NCBI GenBank assembly: GCA_013177795.1
Contig: JABLXY010000001.1
Span: 496,001 to 560,000, forward strand
Length of the DNA stretch: 64,000 nucleotides
Direction of reading: 5' to 3'
Source of the DNA: Syntrophaceae bacterium
GTDB taxonomy: Bacteria; Desulfobacterota; Syntrophia; Syntrophales; UBA2192
In this document: in pieces, positions 1-8,637 of the stretch
Position numbering within the stretch: the first letter of the stretch is position 1
Layout of the letters: every line of letters starts with the position of its first letter
The notes under the pieces: generated by a model
Database searches by the model: none
What the model saw: only the letters and a program-made list of their open reading frames with translations
What the model was told of the DNA's origin: nothing
Translations under genes and position numbers: made by a program

Positions 1-356
1 CGCTCGACCAGTTCGACGGTGATCAGGGGCCGCACGGCATCGTGGACGATCACGATCTCCGCATCACCGTCGAGGGCATCGAGACCGGCCCGGACGGAGT
101 CCTGGCGTTCGCGCCCCCCGGCGACGACGGAGGCCACTTTCTTCAGGTTCCAGGGGTCGATCACCTCGCCCCGCACCGACGCCGCGTCCTGGGGCGGCAC
201 GACGACGTACAGCCCGTCCACGCCGGGGCACGCCTCGAGCACCTGCAGGGTGTGCACCAAGACAGGCTTGCCGGCAAGTTGAAGATACTGCTTGGAGACC
301 TCCCGGTTCATCCGGCTTCCCGAACCCGCCGCCGGGACGATCGCAACCGTCTTCAT
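1..356 (-). CDS. ispD: 2-C-methyl-D-erythritol 4-phosphate cytidylyltransferase, N-terminal part
   Basis: Makes CDP-methylerythritol from MEP and CTP in the cytosolic MEP isoprenoid pathway. The reading frame begins at an ATG whose first codon ends at base 356 and stays open to the left edge, so about 118 of the usual ~230 residues are present and the C-terminus is missing. The start MKTVAIVPAAGSGSRM carries the glycine-rich CTP-binding loop with its conserved Arg, and further on VHDAVRPL matches the family VHDAARP signature. It lies downstream of the YacL-type and CarD genes on the same strand, the carD - PIN/TRAM - ispD order I associate with deltaproteobacteria. IspF often follows but would lie outside the window. 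Confidence 0.93.
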   Translation of the reverse strand, partial: MKTVAIVPAAGSGSRMNREVSKQYLQLAGKPVLVHTLQVLEACPGVDGLYVVVPPQDAASVRGEVIDPWNLKKVASVVAGGRERQDSVRAGLDALDGDAEIVIVHDAVRPLITVELVE

Positions 357-443
357 CCGCTTCCCCCCCGGAACGCATGCCCTCCGTGGCGCACAAGGAA
401 AAGCCCGGGGCCCTTGCGGGCGCCCGGGCTTCGTCGACGTGAA

Positions 444-1469
444 TCACAACGCCTCGACGTTGTGGTATTTCTTGTCGGGGACAACGGCCTTGAGCTCCGT
501 GAAGATCATCCGACCTGCCGTGGTCTGCAGGACGCTGGTCACGATGACCTCGAGGGTCTCGCCCAGGTGACGGCTGGCATGATCGACGATGACCATCGTG
601 CCGTCGTCGAGATAGGCGACCCCCTGGCCGGGCTCCTTGCCTTCCTTGATCACCTTGACGACCATGAGCTCGCCGGGCAGCACGACAGGCTTCAGGGCGT
701 TGGCCAGCTCGTTGACATTCAGGATCTTGATGCCCTGCAGCTCCGCCACCTTGTTGAGGTTGAAGTCGTTGGTGATGATCTTGCCGTTCATCTTCTTCGC
801 GAGGGCGATGAGCTTGCCGTCCACGCCCTTGATCTTCGGGAACTCGTGATCGACGATCTCGATGCTGATGCCCGGGTTCTTCTGTATCCGGTTGAGAATG
901 TCGAGACCCCGCCGTCCCCTCGACCGTTTCATGGAATCGGATGAATCGGCGATGTGCTGGAGCTCGTCCAGGACGAACCGCGGCACGACAAGGGTCCCTT
1001 CCATGAACCCCGTGTCGCAGATGTCGGCGATGCGGCCGTCGATGATGACGCTCGTGTCGAGAATGCGGTAATCCGACCCCCCCCGGAGCCCCTTGAAGGG
1101 GCCGAAGGCGGGCAGCGAGATCTCCTCGCTCTTCTTCGAACCGATGACGAGACCCAGATAGCCCAGGATGCTGGCCATGAGGGCGTAGATCAGGAACGCC
1201 AGTTCCTGCTGTTCCATGACGGTGAAGAACCGCAGCCCGTAGGACATCAGGATGGCGATCAGGAGCCCGATGATGGTCCCGACGACACCCCCCAGGATGA
1301 TGCGAAGCGAGAATCGCCTGATGATCTGCTCGATCTGGATGACGATGACAGCGGCAATAAAGCCCAGGAAAAGACCGATAATGGATAATTGGTATGAAGC
1401 CAGATACTTCAAGGCAATAAAATATCCACTGATCGAGCAGATGCCGATGAGCAGTGAACGAATCAGCAA
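444..1469 (-). CDS. YacL-type membrane PIN-TRAM domain protein
   Basis: Predicted membrane-anchored nuclease-like protein. Four hydrophobic helices occupy roughly the first 110 residues. A PIN domain follows, opening with [11 protein letters not shown] (acidic metal ligands) and continuing through [11 protein letters not shown] and TNDFNLNK, and a TRAM RNA-binding domain ends the protein (about 65 residues from VVLPGELM). This is the architecture of the YacL/PIN-TRAM family; the substrate is unknown. The frame extends upstream to another TTG at 1538 without a ribosome site. I prefer the TTG at 1469 because AAAGGGGG lies 8 bases before it and the first membrane helix then begins at once. It lies between carD and ispD on the same strand. 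Confidence 0.85.
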   Translation of the reverse strand: MLIRSLLIGICSISGYFIALKYLASYQLSIIGLFLGFIAAVIVIQIEQIIRRFSLRIILGGVVGTIIGLLIAILMSYGLRFFTVMEQQELAFLIYALMASILGYLGLVIGSKKSEEISLPAFGPFKGLRGGSDYRILDTSVIIDGRIADICDTGFMEGTLVVPRFVLDELQHIADSSDSMKRSRGRRGLDILNRIQKNPGISIEIVDHEFPKIKGVDGKLIALAKKMNGKIITNDFNLNKVAELQGIKILNVNELANALKPVVLPGELMVVKVIKEGKEPGQGVAYLDDGTMVIVDHASRHLGETLEVIVTSVLQTTAGRMIFTELKAVVPDKKYHNVEAL

Positions 1470-1701
1470 ACGAAAATACCCCCTTTCTACGAATTTGCGT
1501 GACAGGATTTCAAAGAACGCGCTGTCGTGACCATGCAAAAAAGCTCAGGAGAAACCGACCCGTCAGGTCCCGATCCGCCATGCCCTGACGGTGCGGGGAA
1601 CATAGTCCACCCGACCGCAGGCACACTGGATGCGGGCAGCCGGAACCCGGCGCTTCGACTTCTCAGAGCTTTCTGGGCAACGCGGCAGGGAGCGCCGTCG
1701 C

Positions 1702-2187
1702 TCACTGCAGCGGGAACATCGCGTTGATCTCGGCCTCGACCTTGGCTTCCGCCGCGCGGCTCGCGATGGAGATCTCCTTGATGAGCAGATGCTTCGCCGT
1801 GTCCATCATCTTCCTCTCGCCGAAGGACAGGTCCTTCCCGTGCTTGAGGATGAACAGGTCTCTCAAAACCTTGGCGATCTCATAGACGGAGCCCGTCTTG
1901 ATCTTCTCCAGGTATTCCCGGTAGCGCTTGTTCCAGGCCTGCTTGTCGATCGTGACATCGCGGGCCCGCAGGATCTCGTAGATTTTCGGGATCTCCTTGG
2001 ACGAGATGAGCTGGCGCATCCCGATGGCCTGCGCCGTGTCGGTCGGAATCATGATCTTCATCCCGTTCCCCAGGATCTTCATCACGTAGAACTTCTGCCA
2101 TGTTCCCATGATCTCCCGGTCTTCGATCGCTTCGATCACTCCGACTCCCTGCGCTGGATAAACGGCCAATTCCCCTATTTTGAACAT
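1702..2187 (-). CDS. CarD/CdnL-family RNA polymerase-binding regulator
   Basis: About 161 residues. The N-terminal RNAP-interacting (Tudor-like) domain is clear from MFKIGELAVYPAQGVG through the IMIPTD segment, followed by the helical DNA-interacting domain (KRYREYLEKIKTG, LRDLFILKHGKDLSFGERKMMD). CarD proteins stabilise open promoter complexes at housekeeping and rRNA promoters. The ATG at 2187 is chosen because the family begins with MF-x-x-G and because GAGAGGTGG lies about 10 bases upstream; the longer frame to 2271 adds residues unlike the family. It is first in a leftward set followed by the PIN-TRAM protein and ispD. Confidence 0.93.
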   Translation of the reverse strand: MFKIGELAVYPAQGVGVIEAIEDREIMGTWQKFYVMKILGNGMKIMIPTDTAQAIGMRQLISSKEIPKIYEILRARDVTIDKQAWNKRYREYLEKIKTGSVYEIAKVLRDLFILKHGKDLSFGERKMMDTAKHLLIKEISIASRAAEAKVEAEINAMFPLQ

Positions 2188-2413
2188 CTCCCCATTACCA
2201 CCTCTCGCGAATTCCCCTCTATGACAGACCACTAGCCTGTGAAGCATAAATGAATTCGCTTGAAAAGTCAATGGAAATTGCTCAAACGGCGATGGCTGCA
2301 GGGCTCCCGCGCGGGCCTTCGCGCCATTTCAGCGCATGATTCCGGCAGGTTACGGAATCGGGCGGCACGATGCACACAAGCGGTCGTCGCCTGCTCGGCC
2401 GACGTGCCGGCCC

Positions 2414-3568
2414 TCAAATGAAACTCTGGCGGATCCTGTCCAGATCGCGCTCGAGCCTGCCCGGTTCTTCCCGCTGATAACGCTCGACGGCCTGCTTGAG
2501 CTGCCGGTAGGTGCCGAGATCGGAAAGATCGCCGAGGGCCCTGTAGATTCCCCGGCGCCTCCCCAGTCGGAAGACAAGCCGGTCCGTCTCGGAGAGTTCG
2601 AAGTACCGGTCGATGGTTCCCAGCAACTTCTCCTTGTCCTCGGGCAGCTTGCCCTCCAGCTCCTCCAGCAGATTGAGGATGTGATCACTGACGATGCGGC
2701 TCTGGATCCCGTTGAGGCACTCGATGAACAACCTGATTTCCTTGAGGATTTCATCGTCCCCGATGGGGGTGAACTCCCCCGCGGCCATCGCGTCGTGCAG
2801 GGGCGTCCCCCGCCTGACCGAGAGGGTGCGCAGCCGGATGTGGTCCGGGTTGATCTCGTTGAGGACCCGGGCCGTCTCGACGGCATGCTCCCGCGACCAC
2901 CGGCTGCCACCGAGACCCGGCATGACGTACTCGCAAAGCGAGATGCCCGCCTCCACGATCCGCTTTCCCCCCTTGATGTGTTCCTCCGCCGTTGCCCCCT
3001 TGCGGATGAACCGGAGCACCTCGTCGCAGCCCGATTCGAGCCCGACGTGGATCCGCACAAGGCCGGCCTCCCGGATCCGCCGGAGCTCATCCACCGATTT
3101 GTGGGAGGCCGTCCGCGACCGGCAGTAGGAGGTGATGCGCTCGATCCCGGGGAACCGCTCCCGGAGATAACGCAGCACCTCGACGAGATCGTCGGTCTTC
3201 ATGATGAGCGAGTCGGCGTCCTGGAGAAAGACGGTCTTGCCCCCGAAATAGAGCCACGCCGCCACGTGACGGTAGGTGTCGCTGAACGCGCCCTCGTTGC
3301 CGAAAATATAGGAGACGACGGTGTCGTTGACCCTGCCACCCTGCCCCAGCTTCCAGGACAGCTCCCCGATCGCATCGGCCAGGGCGCGCACGGCATCGAT
3401 ATCCTGCTTGATCTCCTCGACGGGACGCAGCTCGAAGCGGCAGCCCTTGTAGGTGTGGCAGAAGGCGCACTTGTTCCAGGGGCAGTTGCGGGTCGGCCGG
3501 ATGAGGAGGCTGCGGGCCTCGCTGGGCGGCCGTATGGGCCCCTGCTCGAAACAGACGTTCATACTCAT
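2414..3568 (-). CDS. radical SAM protein of unknown reaction
   Basis: 384 residues. Near residue 30 a cluster CPWNKCAFC is seen, followed by a TIM-barrel core with a GNEGAFSD segment, QDADSL, HVGLESGCDEVL (beta-strand 4/5 region typical of Elp3/HemN-like radical SAM proteins) and EYVMPGLGG. The cysteine spacing is CX4CX2C rather than the canonical CX3CX2C; I recall similar CxxNxCxFC motifs in related uncharacterised radical SAM proteins but cannot check. No B12 domain or extra Fe-S cluster is visible. Flanked by carD and an M23 lipoprotein with ordinary gaps, so context does not reveal the substrate. Confidence 0.82.
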   Translation of the reverse strand: MSMNVCFEQGPIRPPSEARSLLIRPTRNCPWNKCAFCHTYKGCRFELRPVEEIKQDIDAVRALADAIGELSWKLGQGGRVNDTVVSYIFGNEGAFSDTYRHVAAWLYFGGKTVFLQDADSLIMKTDDLVEVLRYLRERFPGIERITSYCRSRTASHKSVDELRRIREAGLVRIHVGLESGCDEVLRFIRKGATAEEHIKGGKRIVEAGISLCEYVMPGLGGSRWSREHAVETARVLNEINPDHIRLRTLSVRRGTPLHDAMAAGEFTPIGDDEILKEIRLFIECLNGIQSRIVSDHILNLLEELEGKLPEDKEKLLGTIDRYFELSETDRLVFRLGRRRGIYRALGDLSDLGTYRQLKQAVERYQREEPGRLERDLDRIRQSFI

Positions 3569-3698
3569 GGGTTTAAACTTCGTCTTTCCGGTTTCTCAAT
3601 CGGTAAACATATCACAAATAAATAATAAGCACGGCACCGCACCCCGTCAATGCAGCGGGCGGCGCTCATTCCCGAACCCCGTTGCCTTGAGCCCGGTC

Positions 3699-4790
3699 TC
3701 ACGGCAGGAAAAACAGGGGGTTCCTGGCCTTGTTTTTCTCGCGGATTTCAAAATACAGGTAGGACTCACCCCCCGGTTCCTGGGGCGGGCCGACGGAGGC
3801 GATCTTTTCGCCTTTCCTGATCTTCTCGTCCCTTTTCGCCACCGTGTTCTTCAGGTAGGCATAGACGGTCGTGTAATTCTCGTCGTGCTTGACGATCACG
3901 GTCTCGCCGTACCCCTTGACGGTGGATGCGTAGATGACCGTGCCGGCCGCCGCCGCCTGCACCGGGGCGTTCTCCTTCGCGGCGATCTTGATGCCGTTGT
4001 ACTTCATCCCGCTGGGCTGGATCCCGAAGCGGGTGATCACGGGACCCCGCAGGGGCCAGGCGAAACGGCCCTTGTCGACCTTGATCTGCCCCTGCGTCTC
4101 CTCGGCCTTGGGGGCCGGCTCCGGCTTCTTCGCCGCAGGCGTGACCGCTGGGCGGTCCTTTAGCGCAGCGTCAGGCGTCTTGACCGGCGGTGCAGGTGCC
4201 GGCGGCTGCATCGCCACCTGGGTTTTGCCGGACGAGGAGACCGCGGCGTCGGCCTTTTCCTGGGGTTTGGGCTGAGCCTTTTCCGGGGGTCTTGCCGGCG
4301 GGCCCGGGCTCCGCTCCGGCCTGGGCGCCGGGGCCCGGTCCGTGATGCTCTCCTCCCTGATCTTGCCTTTCCCCGCGGCCGCGGCAGAGCCGGCCGAGGA
4401 CACCGTCGCAGAGCCTGCGGCGTGTCCGTTATCCGGCTGCGCCGGTGCCGTCCTCTCCGGGGCCCTGGCCACGGGGGGCTTGGCCTCCGCCGGCCTGGCC
4501 GGCGGCAGATCGATGACCTCGGGGGCATCGGGAATGAAGACGACGCTCCCCGCGCTGATGCGGGATGCATCGGTGATGTTGTTGATCTCGGCGAGTTCCT
4601 GGAGATCGACGTTGTAGGCCTTCGAGATCCGCCACAGCGTCTCGCCGGGCTTGACCCGATGGTAGACACCGCGCATCCGCTCGGATGATTTCACGCTGCT
4701 GCGGTCGACGAGCTGGACGGAGCAGGAAAGAAGGGCGGCGCTCAGAACGGCCGCCAGGAAGGTCTTCAGTATGTCCGGGATGGATTTCAT
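3699..4790 (-). CDS. LysM - M23 peptidase-like lipoprotein (NlpD type)
   Basis: 363 residues. The signal peptide ends in a lipobox (AALLSC), so it is probably lipid-anchored at the envelope. A LysM peptidoglycan-binding motif follows (YHRVKPGETLWRISKAYNV), then a long Pro/Ala/Lys-rich linker of about 140 residues, then a C-terminal LytM/M23 domain (FAWPLRGPVITRFG, TVIYAST, GETVIVKHDENYTTVYAYL). The usual M23 metal ligands (HxxxD and HxH) are not intact here: the Asp motif region reads RFGIQPSGMKYNG and the HLH motif reads YAYL. It is therefore probably a non-enzymatic amidase activator like NlpD/EnvC. Start at the ATG at 4790; pcm lies 41 bases upstream, the pcm-nlpD neighbourhood known from proteobacteria. 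Confidence 0.88.
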   Translation of the reverse strand: MKSIPDILKTFLAAVLSAALLSCSVQLVDRSSVKSSERMRGVYHRVKPGETLWRISKAYNVDLQELAEINNITDASRISAGSVVFIPDAPEVIDLPPARPAEAKPPVARAPERTAPAQPDNGHAAGSATVSSAGSAAAAGKGKIREESITDRAPAPRPERSPGPPARPPEKAQPKPQEKADAAVSSSGKTQVAMQPPAPAPPVKTPDAALKDRPAVTPAAKKPEPAPKAEETQGQIKVDKGRFAWPLRGPVITRFGIQPSGMKYNGIKIAAKENAPVQAAAAGTVIYASTVKGYGETVIVKHDENYTTVYAYLKNTVAKRDEKIRKGEKIASVGPPQEPGGESYLYFEIREKNKARNPLFFLP

Positions 4791-4831
4791 CAAATCGTTT
4801 GCGATCCCTCTTGCCCTCTGAACCTCTTCGA

Positions 4832-5494
4832 TTATTGCTGCTCCATCTTCCAGCCGTGCTCGCCGATCAGGCTCACGAACCGGCATCCCCCGAGATCTTC
4901 CTTCTTAACGTCATCGGGGTCCTCGGAGAGCCGCGTCAGCTTGATCAGGCTCTGCGTGTAGCGGCCACCGACGGGGATCACGAGGCGTCCCCCGACGGCG
5001 AGCTGCTCCACCAGCGTACGCGGGATCGAGGGCGCCCCCGCGGAGACGAGGATGGCGTCGAACGGGGCCTCCTCGCGCCAGCCGTACGTCCCGTCCCCGA
5101 CACGGATCACCACGTTGTAGTAGTGCAGCGACTCGAGCAGCTTCCGCGCTTTCTGGGCCAGCGTGGCGATCCGCTCGATCGTGAACACGCGGTCCGCCAG
5201 CTCGGCGAGGATCGCCGCCTGGTAGCCCGACCCGGTGCCGAGTTCCAACACCTTTTCGCGCCCCGTGAGCTCGAGGGCCTCCGTCATGAGCGCCACGATG
5301 TAGGGCTGCGAGATGGTCTGTTTTTCACCGATGGGAAGCGGGTTGTCGTTATAGGCCTGGTCGATGAGCCCCTCGTCGACAAAGAGGTGGCGGGGGATTT
5401 TCTCCATGGCCCGCAGGACGCGCTCGTCCCGGATGCCGCGGGAGCGGATCTGGGTATCGACCATTCTCTTGCGCTGTTTTTCGTAACGATCCAT
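4832..5494 (-). CDS. pcm: protein-L-isoaspartate O-methyltransferase
   Basis: Repairs isoaspartyl residues in aged proteins by SAM-dependent methylation in the cytosol. About 220 residues. The N-terminal [12 protein letters not shown], the SAM-binding loop [18 protein letters not shown] and the post-motif region [22 protein letters not shown] match the family throughout. The start is set at the ATG at 5494 ([10 protein letters not shown]), since the longer frame begins with a TTG and unrelated residues. It is followed by the LysM/M23 lipoprotein, as in many pcm-nlpD operons, but no surE or rpoS is present nearby. Confidence 0.95.
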   Translation of the reverse strand: MDRYEKQRKRMVDTQIRSRGIRDERVLRAMEKIPRHLFVDEGLIDQAYNDNPLPIGEKQTISQPYIVALMTEALELTGREKVLELGTGSGYQAAILAELADRVFTIERIATLAQKARKLLESLHYYNVVIRVGDGTYGWREEAPFDAILVSAGAPSIPRTLVEQLAVGGRLVIPVGGRYTQSLIKLTRLSEDPDDVKKEDLGGCRFVSLIGEHGWKMEQQ

Positions 5495-5668
5495 CCGGAA
5501 TGCCGCACCGCGCGGGGCTGTCAAAAAGACAGAGGGCAAGGGGCCGAGAACGGATGGGTTGGATAAGCCGGAAGCCTGCGTGAGGCTGCTGGCGCATCCG
5601 ACCCTCTCACCTTCTCACCCCCTCACCCTCCCGTTCCTATGCTCAAAGGAGTCCGCCACACAGGCCCT

Positions 5669-6001
5669 TCAGAGGTACTTCCTCTTCGGGGGTATCCGGT
5701 ATGTCTCCTCGACCGCCTTGTGGCGGCGGAACCCCATGGCCTCTCGGGTCACGATGAGGTAGTAGTAGCGCAGCTGCGCGTACTCCCGGGCCCGGTTGTA
5801 CCTCCGGATCTCCCCGTTGATCTCCGCCAGGGCCTCGATGCCGGGGTTTGAGCCGGCCGTCCGGATGCTCTCGACGATCAGCCGGTCGATCCTCTCCATT
5901 TCGGAGAGAGCCGCCTGCAGCGCCTCACCGGCCCGGCCGAGAACCTCGGCCCTTTCCTTCAGTATCTCTTCCTGGGTTTTCTCCCAGGCCGACTTCGGCA
6001 T
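5669..6001 (-). CDS. small predicted coiled-coil protein, unknown function
   Basis: 110 residues, no recognised domain. The sequence is strongly helical and charged (EEILKERAEVLGRAGEALQ, EMERIDRLIVESI) and ends in a basic segment rich in Arg, Lys and Tyr (EYAQLRYYYLIVTREAMGFRRHK). There is no signal peptide or membrane segment. The ATG at 6001 has only a weak upstream purine stretch. It lies 174 bases upstream of pcm on the same strand and back to back with the phosphoglycerate mutase gene. It is a coding call because the composition is protein-like and the frame fits between neighbours; function is unknown. Confidence 0.6.
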   Translation of the reverse strand: MPKSAWEKTQEEILKERAEVLGRAGEALQAALSEMERIDRLIVESIRTAGSNPGIEALAEINGEIRRYNRAREYAQLRYYYLIVTREAMGFRRHKAVEETYRIPPKRKYL

Positions 6002-6173
6002 GCAACGATAAAATCCCGCTTTTTCACTGACTTTTTATCATTTCGATCCCCCCTTTGCAACCGAAAAGGTCCCTTTGACCGGCGTTTCCTTTTCCAGTAT
6101 GATGGGCCGGCTTCAGGCGATCCATGGGCCTGCCGGAACCTGCGAGCCGAGACCTGACGCACGAAAGGATGCC

Positions 6174-7754
6174 ATGCAAACCCTGCTGACAAACGTGATG
6201 TCCCGGGCCGTCCGCGAGGCCTACCGCCGGGGCGAGGACGACGAGACGCTCAACCCCCTGGTCCTCGTCGATCCGTCGGGAAAGCCCGTGGGAAGGATCG
6301 GGAAAGGCGATGCGGTCATCTTCTACAACATCCGCGGCGAGCGCGAGGTGGAGCTCTCGCGAAGCCTCGCCGAGGAGGGATTCCACGAGTTCCCCACGGC
6401 AGGCCCCCTCGGACTGCACTACACGACGATGATCGAGTATTCCAGGGATCTCCGGGTCGACGTGGCCTTCCCGCCCGAAGAGGACCTGGAGGACACCCTG
6501 AGCGAGGTCCTCTCCCGCAACGGCATCCGGCAGGTCAAGATCACCGAGGCGGAGAAGGCCTTCCACGTGACCTACTTCCTCAACGGCAAGCGAGAAGCCC
6601 CCTACCCCGGCGAGGACCGCATCGTGATCCCCACCCGGAAGGACGTGCGGCTCTTCGACGAGGCGCCGGAGATGTCGGTTAGGGAAGTGGCCGAGGCCAC
6701 GGTCCGCGAGATCCGGGAAGACCGTCACGATTTCATCCTCTCGAACTTCGCCAACGTCGACGTCGTCGGACACATCGAGAACGAGGCCGCCGTGATGCGC
6801 GCCGTCGAGGCCGTCGACCGCGCCCTGGGTCTCGTCATCGCCGAGGCCCGCAGGGCGGGCGTCACGGTTCTCGTCACCGCAGACCACGGCACCGTGGAGC
6901 GCTGGCTCTACCCCGACGGCGCCGTCGATACGGGGCACACCTCGAGCCCCGTGCCCTTCGTGCTCATCGGCCCGGGCGAACCGCTGCCGCTGCGCCGGGA
7001 GGGCGAACTCATCGACGTGGCCCCCACGATCCTTCAGCTCTTCGGGATCGACGCGCCGGGACGCATGGAGGGCAGATCCCTGCTGCTGGCCGGGCCGGCG
7101 GCGCCCTGCCGCAGGCTCGTTGTCATCATCCTCGACGGCTGGGGCTACAACCCCGAAACCCGGGGAAACCTCATCGCGAAGGCCGCCACCCCCGTCATGG
7201 ACGGCCTGCTTGCCTCCCTGCCCTTCGCAACGCTTGCCGCATCGGGCGAGGCCGTGGGGCTTCCGCCCGGCACGGTGGGCAATTCCGAGGCCGGCCACCT
7301 GCACATCGGGGCGGGCCGGCGCGTGTGGTCCGACCGCCTGAAGATCGACCGGGCCATCGAAAGCGGGGCCTTCTTCGAAAACGACGCGTTCCTGCGCACC
7401 ATGCGCGGAGCCCGCAGTCGCGGCAAGGCCCTTCACCTCATGGGCATCGTCTCGTTCTTCAGCTCCCACGGCATGATGAACCATCTCATCGCGCTGATGG
7501 AGATGGCAAGGAGGGAACGGGTTGCCGAGATGTACATCCACGCCATGCTGGGGAGACGCGGCGAGCTGCCCGAGAGCGGGGCCAACTACGTCAAGCAGAT
7601 CGAGGACAAGTGCGTTGAGCTCGGCCTGGGCCGGGTGGTCAGCGTGATCGGCCGCTACTGGTCCATGGACCGCGAGGAGAACTGGGACCGCATCGAGAAG
7701 ACCTACCGGATGCTCGTCTACGGTGAGGGCCATGCCGTCAGGGACGGGGTCTAG
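6174..7754 (+). CDS. 2,3-bisphosphoglycerate-independent phosphoglycerate mutase, circularly permuted
   Basis: 526 residues containing both halves of iPGM (GpmI) in reversed order. Residues 1-305 match what is normally the C-terminal part: YNIRGER (R54, R57), TEAEKAFHVTYF (K128), ANVDVVGH (D196, H200), TADHG (D237, H238), GHTSSPVPF (H255), DVAPTILQLFG. After a linker of about 10 residues, 315-526 match the normal N-terminal part: VVIILDGWG (D321), GNSEAGHLHIGAGR (nucleophile S371), LMGIVSFFSSHG (H432), GRYWSMDREENWDR (R494, R500), ending at LVYGEG. Metal ligands and the phosphoserine site are kept, so it is probably active; the usual DGRD loop reads GRRG (460-463), losing the Asp. ATG at 6174 with AAAGGA just upstream. 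A macrodomain gene follows 30 bases on. Confidence 0.9.
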   Translation: MQTLLTNVMSRAVREAYRRGEDDETLNPLVLVDPSGKPVGRIGKGDAVIFYNIRGEREVELSRSLAEEGFHEFPTAGPLGLHYTTMIEYSRDLRVDVAFPPEEDLEDTLSEVLSRNGIRQVKITEAEKAFHVTYFLNGKREAPYPGEDRIVIPTRKDVRLFDEAPEMSVREVAEATVREIREDRHDFILSNFANVDVVGHIENEAAVMRAVEAVDRALGLVIAEARRAGVTVLVTADHGTVERWLYPDGAVDTGHTSSPVPFVLIGPGEPLPLRREGELIDVAPTILQLFGIDAPGRMEGRSLLLAGPAAPCRRLVVIILDGWGYNPETRGNLIAKAATPVMDGLLASLPFATLAASGEAVGLPPGTVGNSEAGHLHIGAGRRVWSDRLKIDRAIESGAFFENDAFLRTMRGARSRGKALHLMGIVSFFSSHGMMNHLIALMEMARRERVAEMYIHAMLGRRGELPESGANYVKQIEDKCVELGLGRVVSVIGRYWSMDREENWDRIEKTYRMLVYGEGHAVRDGV

Positions 7755-7784
7755 GGTCAGGGAAACCATGCAGGGGGATCGGTC

Positions 7785-8315
7785 ATGGAAGTGAAGATCG
7801 GCAAATCGACGCTGTCGATCGTCGAGGGGGACATCACGAAGGAGGAAACCGACGCCATCGTGAACGCGGCCAACTCGGGCCTGCGCGGGGGCGGCGGCGT
7901 GGACGGGGCGATCCACCGTGCCGGGGGTCCTGCCATCATGCAGGAGTGCCGGGCGATCGGCCACTGCCCCACGGGGCAGGCGGTGATCACGACGGGCGGG
8001 AATCTCAAGGCCCGGTACGTCATCCACGCCGTGGGTCCCGTGTGGAGCGGCGGGACCCGGAATGAGGCGGCTCTGCTGAGGAGCGCCTACCTCGAGAGCC
8101 TGAAGCTCGCTGCGAGGAAGGGATTGAAGAGCGTCTCTTTCCCGGCCATCAGCGCGGGCGCCTACGGCTACCCGCTGAACGAAGCCGCCCGCATCGCCCT
8201 CGAGACGGCCGCCGACTTCCTGAAAGGGCACCCGGAGATCGAACAGGTCCGCTTCGTGCTCTTCGGGAAGACCACCTACGACGTCTTCGCGGAGGAACTC
8301 GGGAAACTGGGCTGA
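7785..8315 (+). CDS. macrodomain protein, YmdB-like (ADP-ribose/O-acetyl-ADP-ribose hydrolase)
   Basis: 176 residues, a single macrodomain. Visible family motifs are GDITKEETDAIVNAAN, GGGGVDGAIHRAGG, CPTGQAVITTGG, YVIHAVGP and FPAISAGAYGYP, which form the ADP-ribose pocket. Members with this pattern bind or hydrolyse ADP-ribose esters such as O-acetyl-ADP-ribose or reverse mono-ADP-ribosylation. The second Asn of NAAN and the GGGGVD loop, both needed for hydrolysis, are present. ATG at 7785 with GGGGG 8 bases before. Probably cotranscribed with the upstream phosphoglycerate mutase; whether this reflects a functional link is unknown. Confidence 0.93.
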   Translation: MEVKIGKSTLSIVEGDITKEETDAIVNAANSGLRGGGGVDGAIHRAGGPAIMQECRAIGHCPTGQAVITTGGNLKARYVIHAVGPVWSGGTRNEAALLRSAYLESLKLAARKGLKSVSFPAISAGAYGYPLNEAARIALETAADFLKGHPEIEQVRFVLFGKTTYDVFAEELGKLG

Positions 8316-8340
8316 CCCGGCCGCGGGGCCGCCCGGCGCG

Positions 8341-8637
8341 TCACGACGGTTTCTTCCTGAACAGGTCTTCGAGGCGGCTGCGGGCGTCTTCCTTCTTTCC
8401 GGCCTGCCCGCGCCGGTCCGCATCGTCGATGAAAACGAAGAAATCGCAGAAATTGCTCCTCCTCTTGTCCACCACGCGCTCGGCCTGGGGCTCGCGGCAG
8501 TCATTGTAGGCCCCCGGGCTGTAAAAGCTGCAGTTCAGGCAGACGTGAAGGTCCGCCCCGCAGCGCGGGCAGGTCTCCCGGCGACCCACCGTCCCGTCGA
8601 TCCGTATCTCCCCCGCGCACGCGTGACACCGTTTCAT
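8341..8637 (-). CDS. small zinc-ribbon protein, unknown function
   Basis: 98 residues with many cysteines: CHAC and CPRCG form a zinc ribbon, followed by HVCLNC, YNDC and FCDFF, and a basic C-terminal tail (RSRLEDLFRKKPS). The pattern HVCLNCSFYSPGAYNDC resembles small conserved zinc-binding proteins of unknown function. Its ATG overlaps the stop codon of the upstream P-type ATPase (ATGA), so the two are translationally coupled. A role in metal handling is possible only by that association. Confidence 0.8.
   Translation of the reverse strand: MKRCHACAGEIRIDGTVGRRETCPRCGADLHVCLNCSFYSPGAYNDCREPQAERVVDKRRSNFCDFFVFIDDADRRGQAGKKEDARSRLEDLFRKKPS

Noticed and set aside
6024-8504. 826-residue open frame on the minus strand opposite the phosphoglycerate mutase and macrodomain genes
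   Set aside because: Its product is Asp/Arg/Gly/His-rich with no family pattern, typical of an antisense frame in GC-rich DNA; the plus-strand frames carry clear enzyme motifs.
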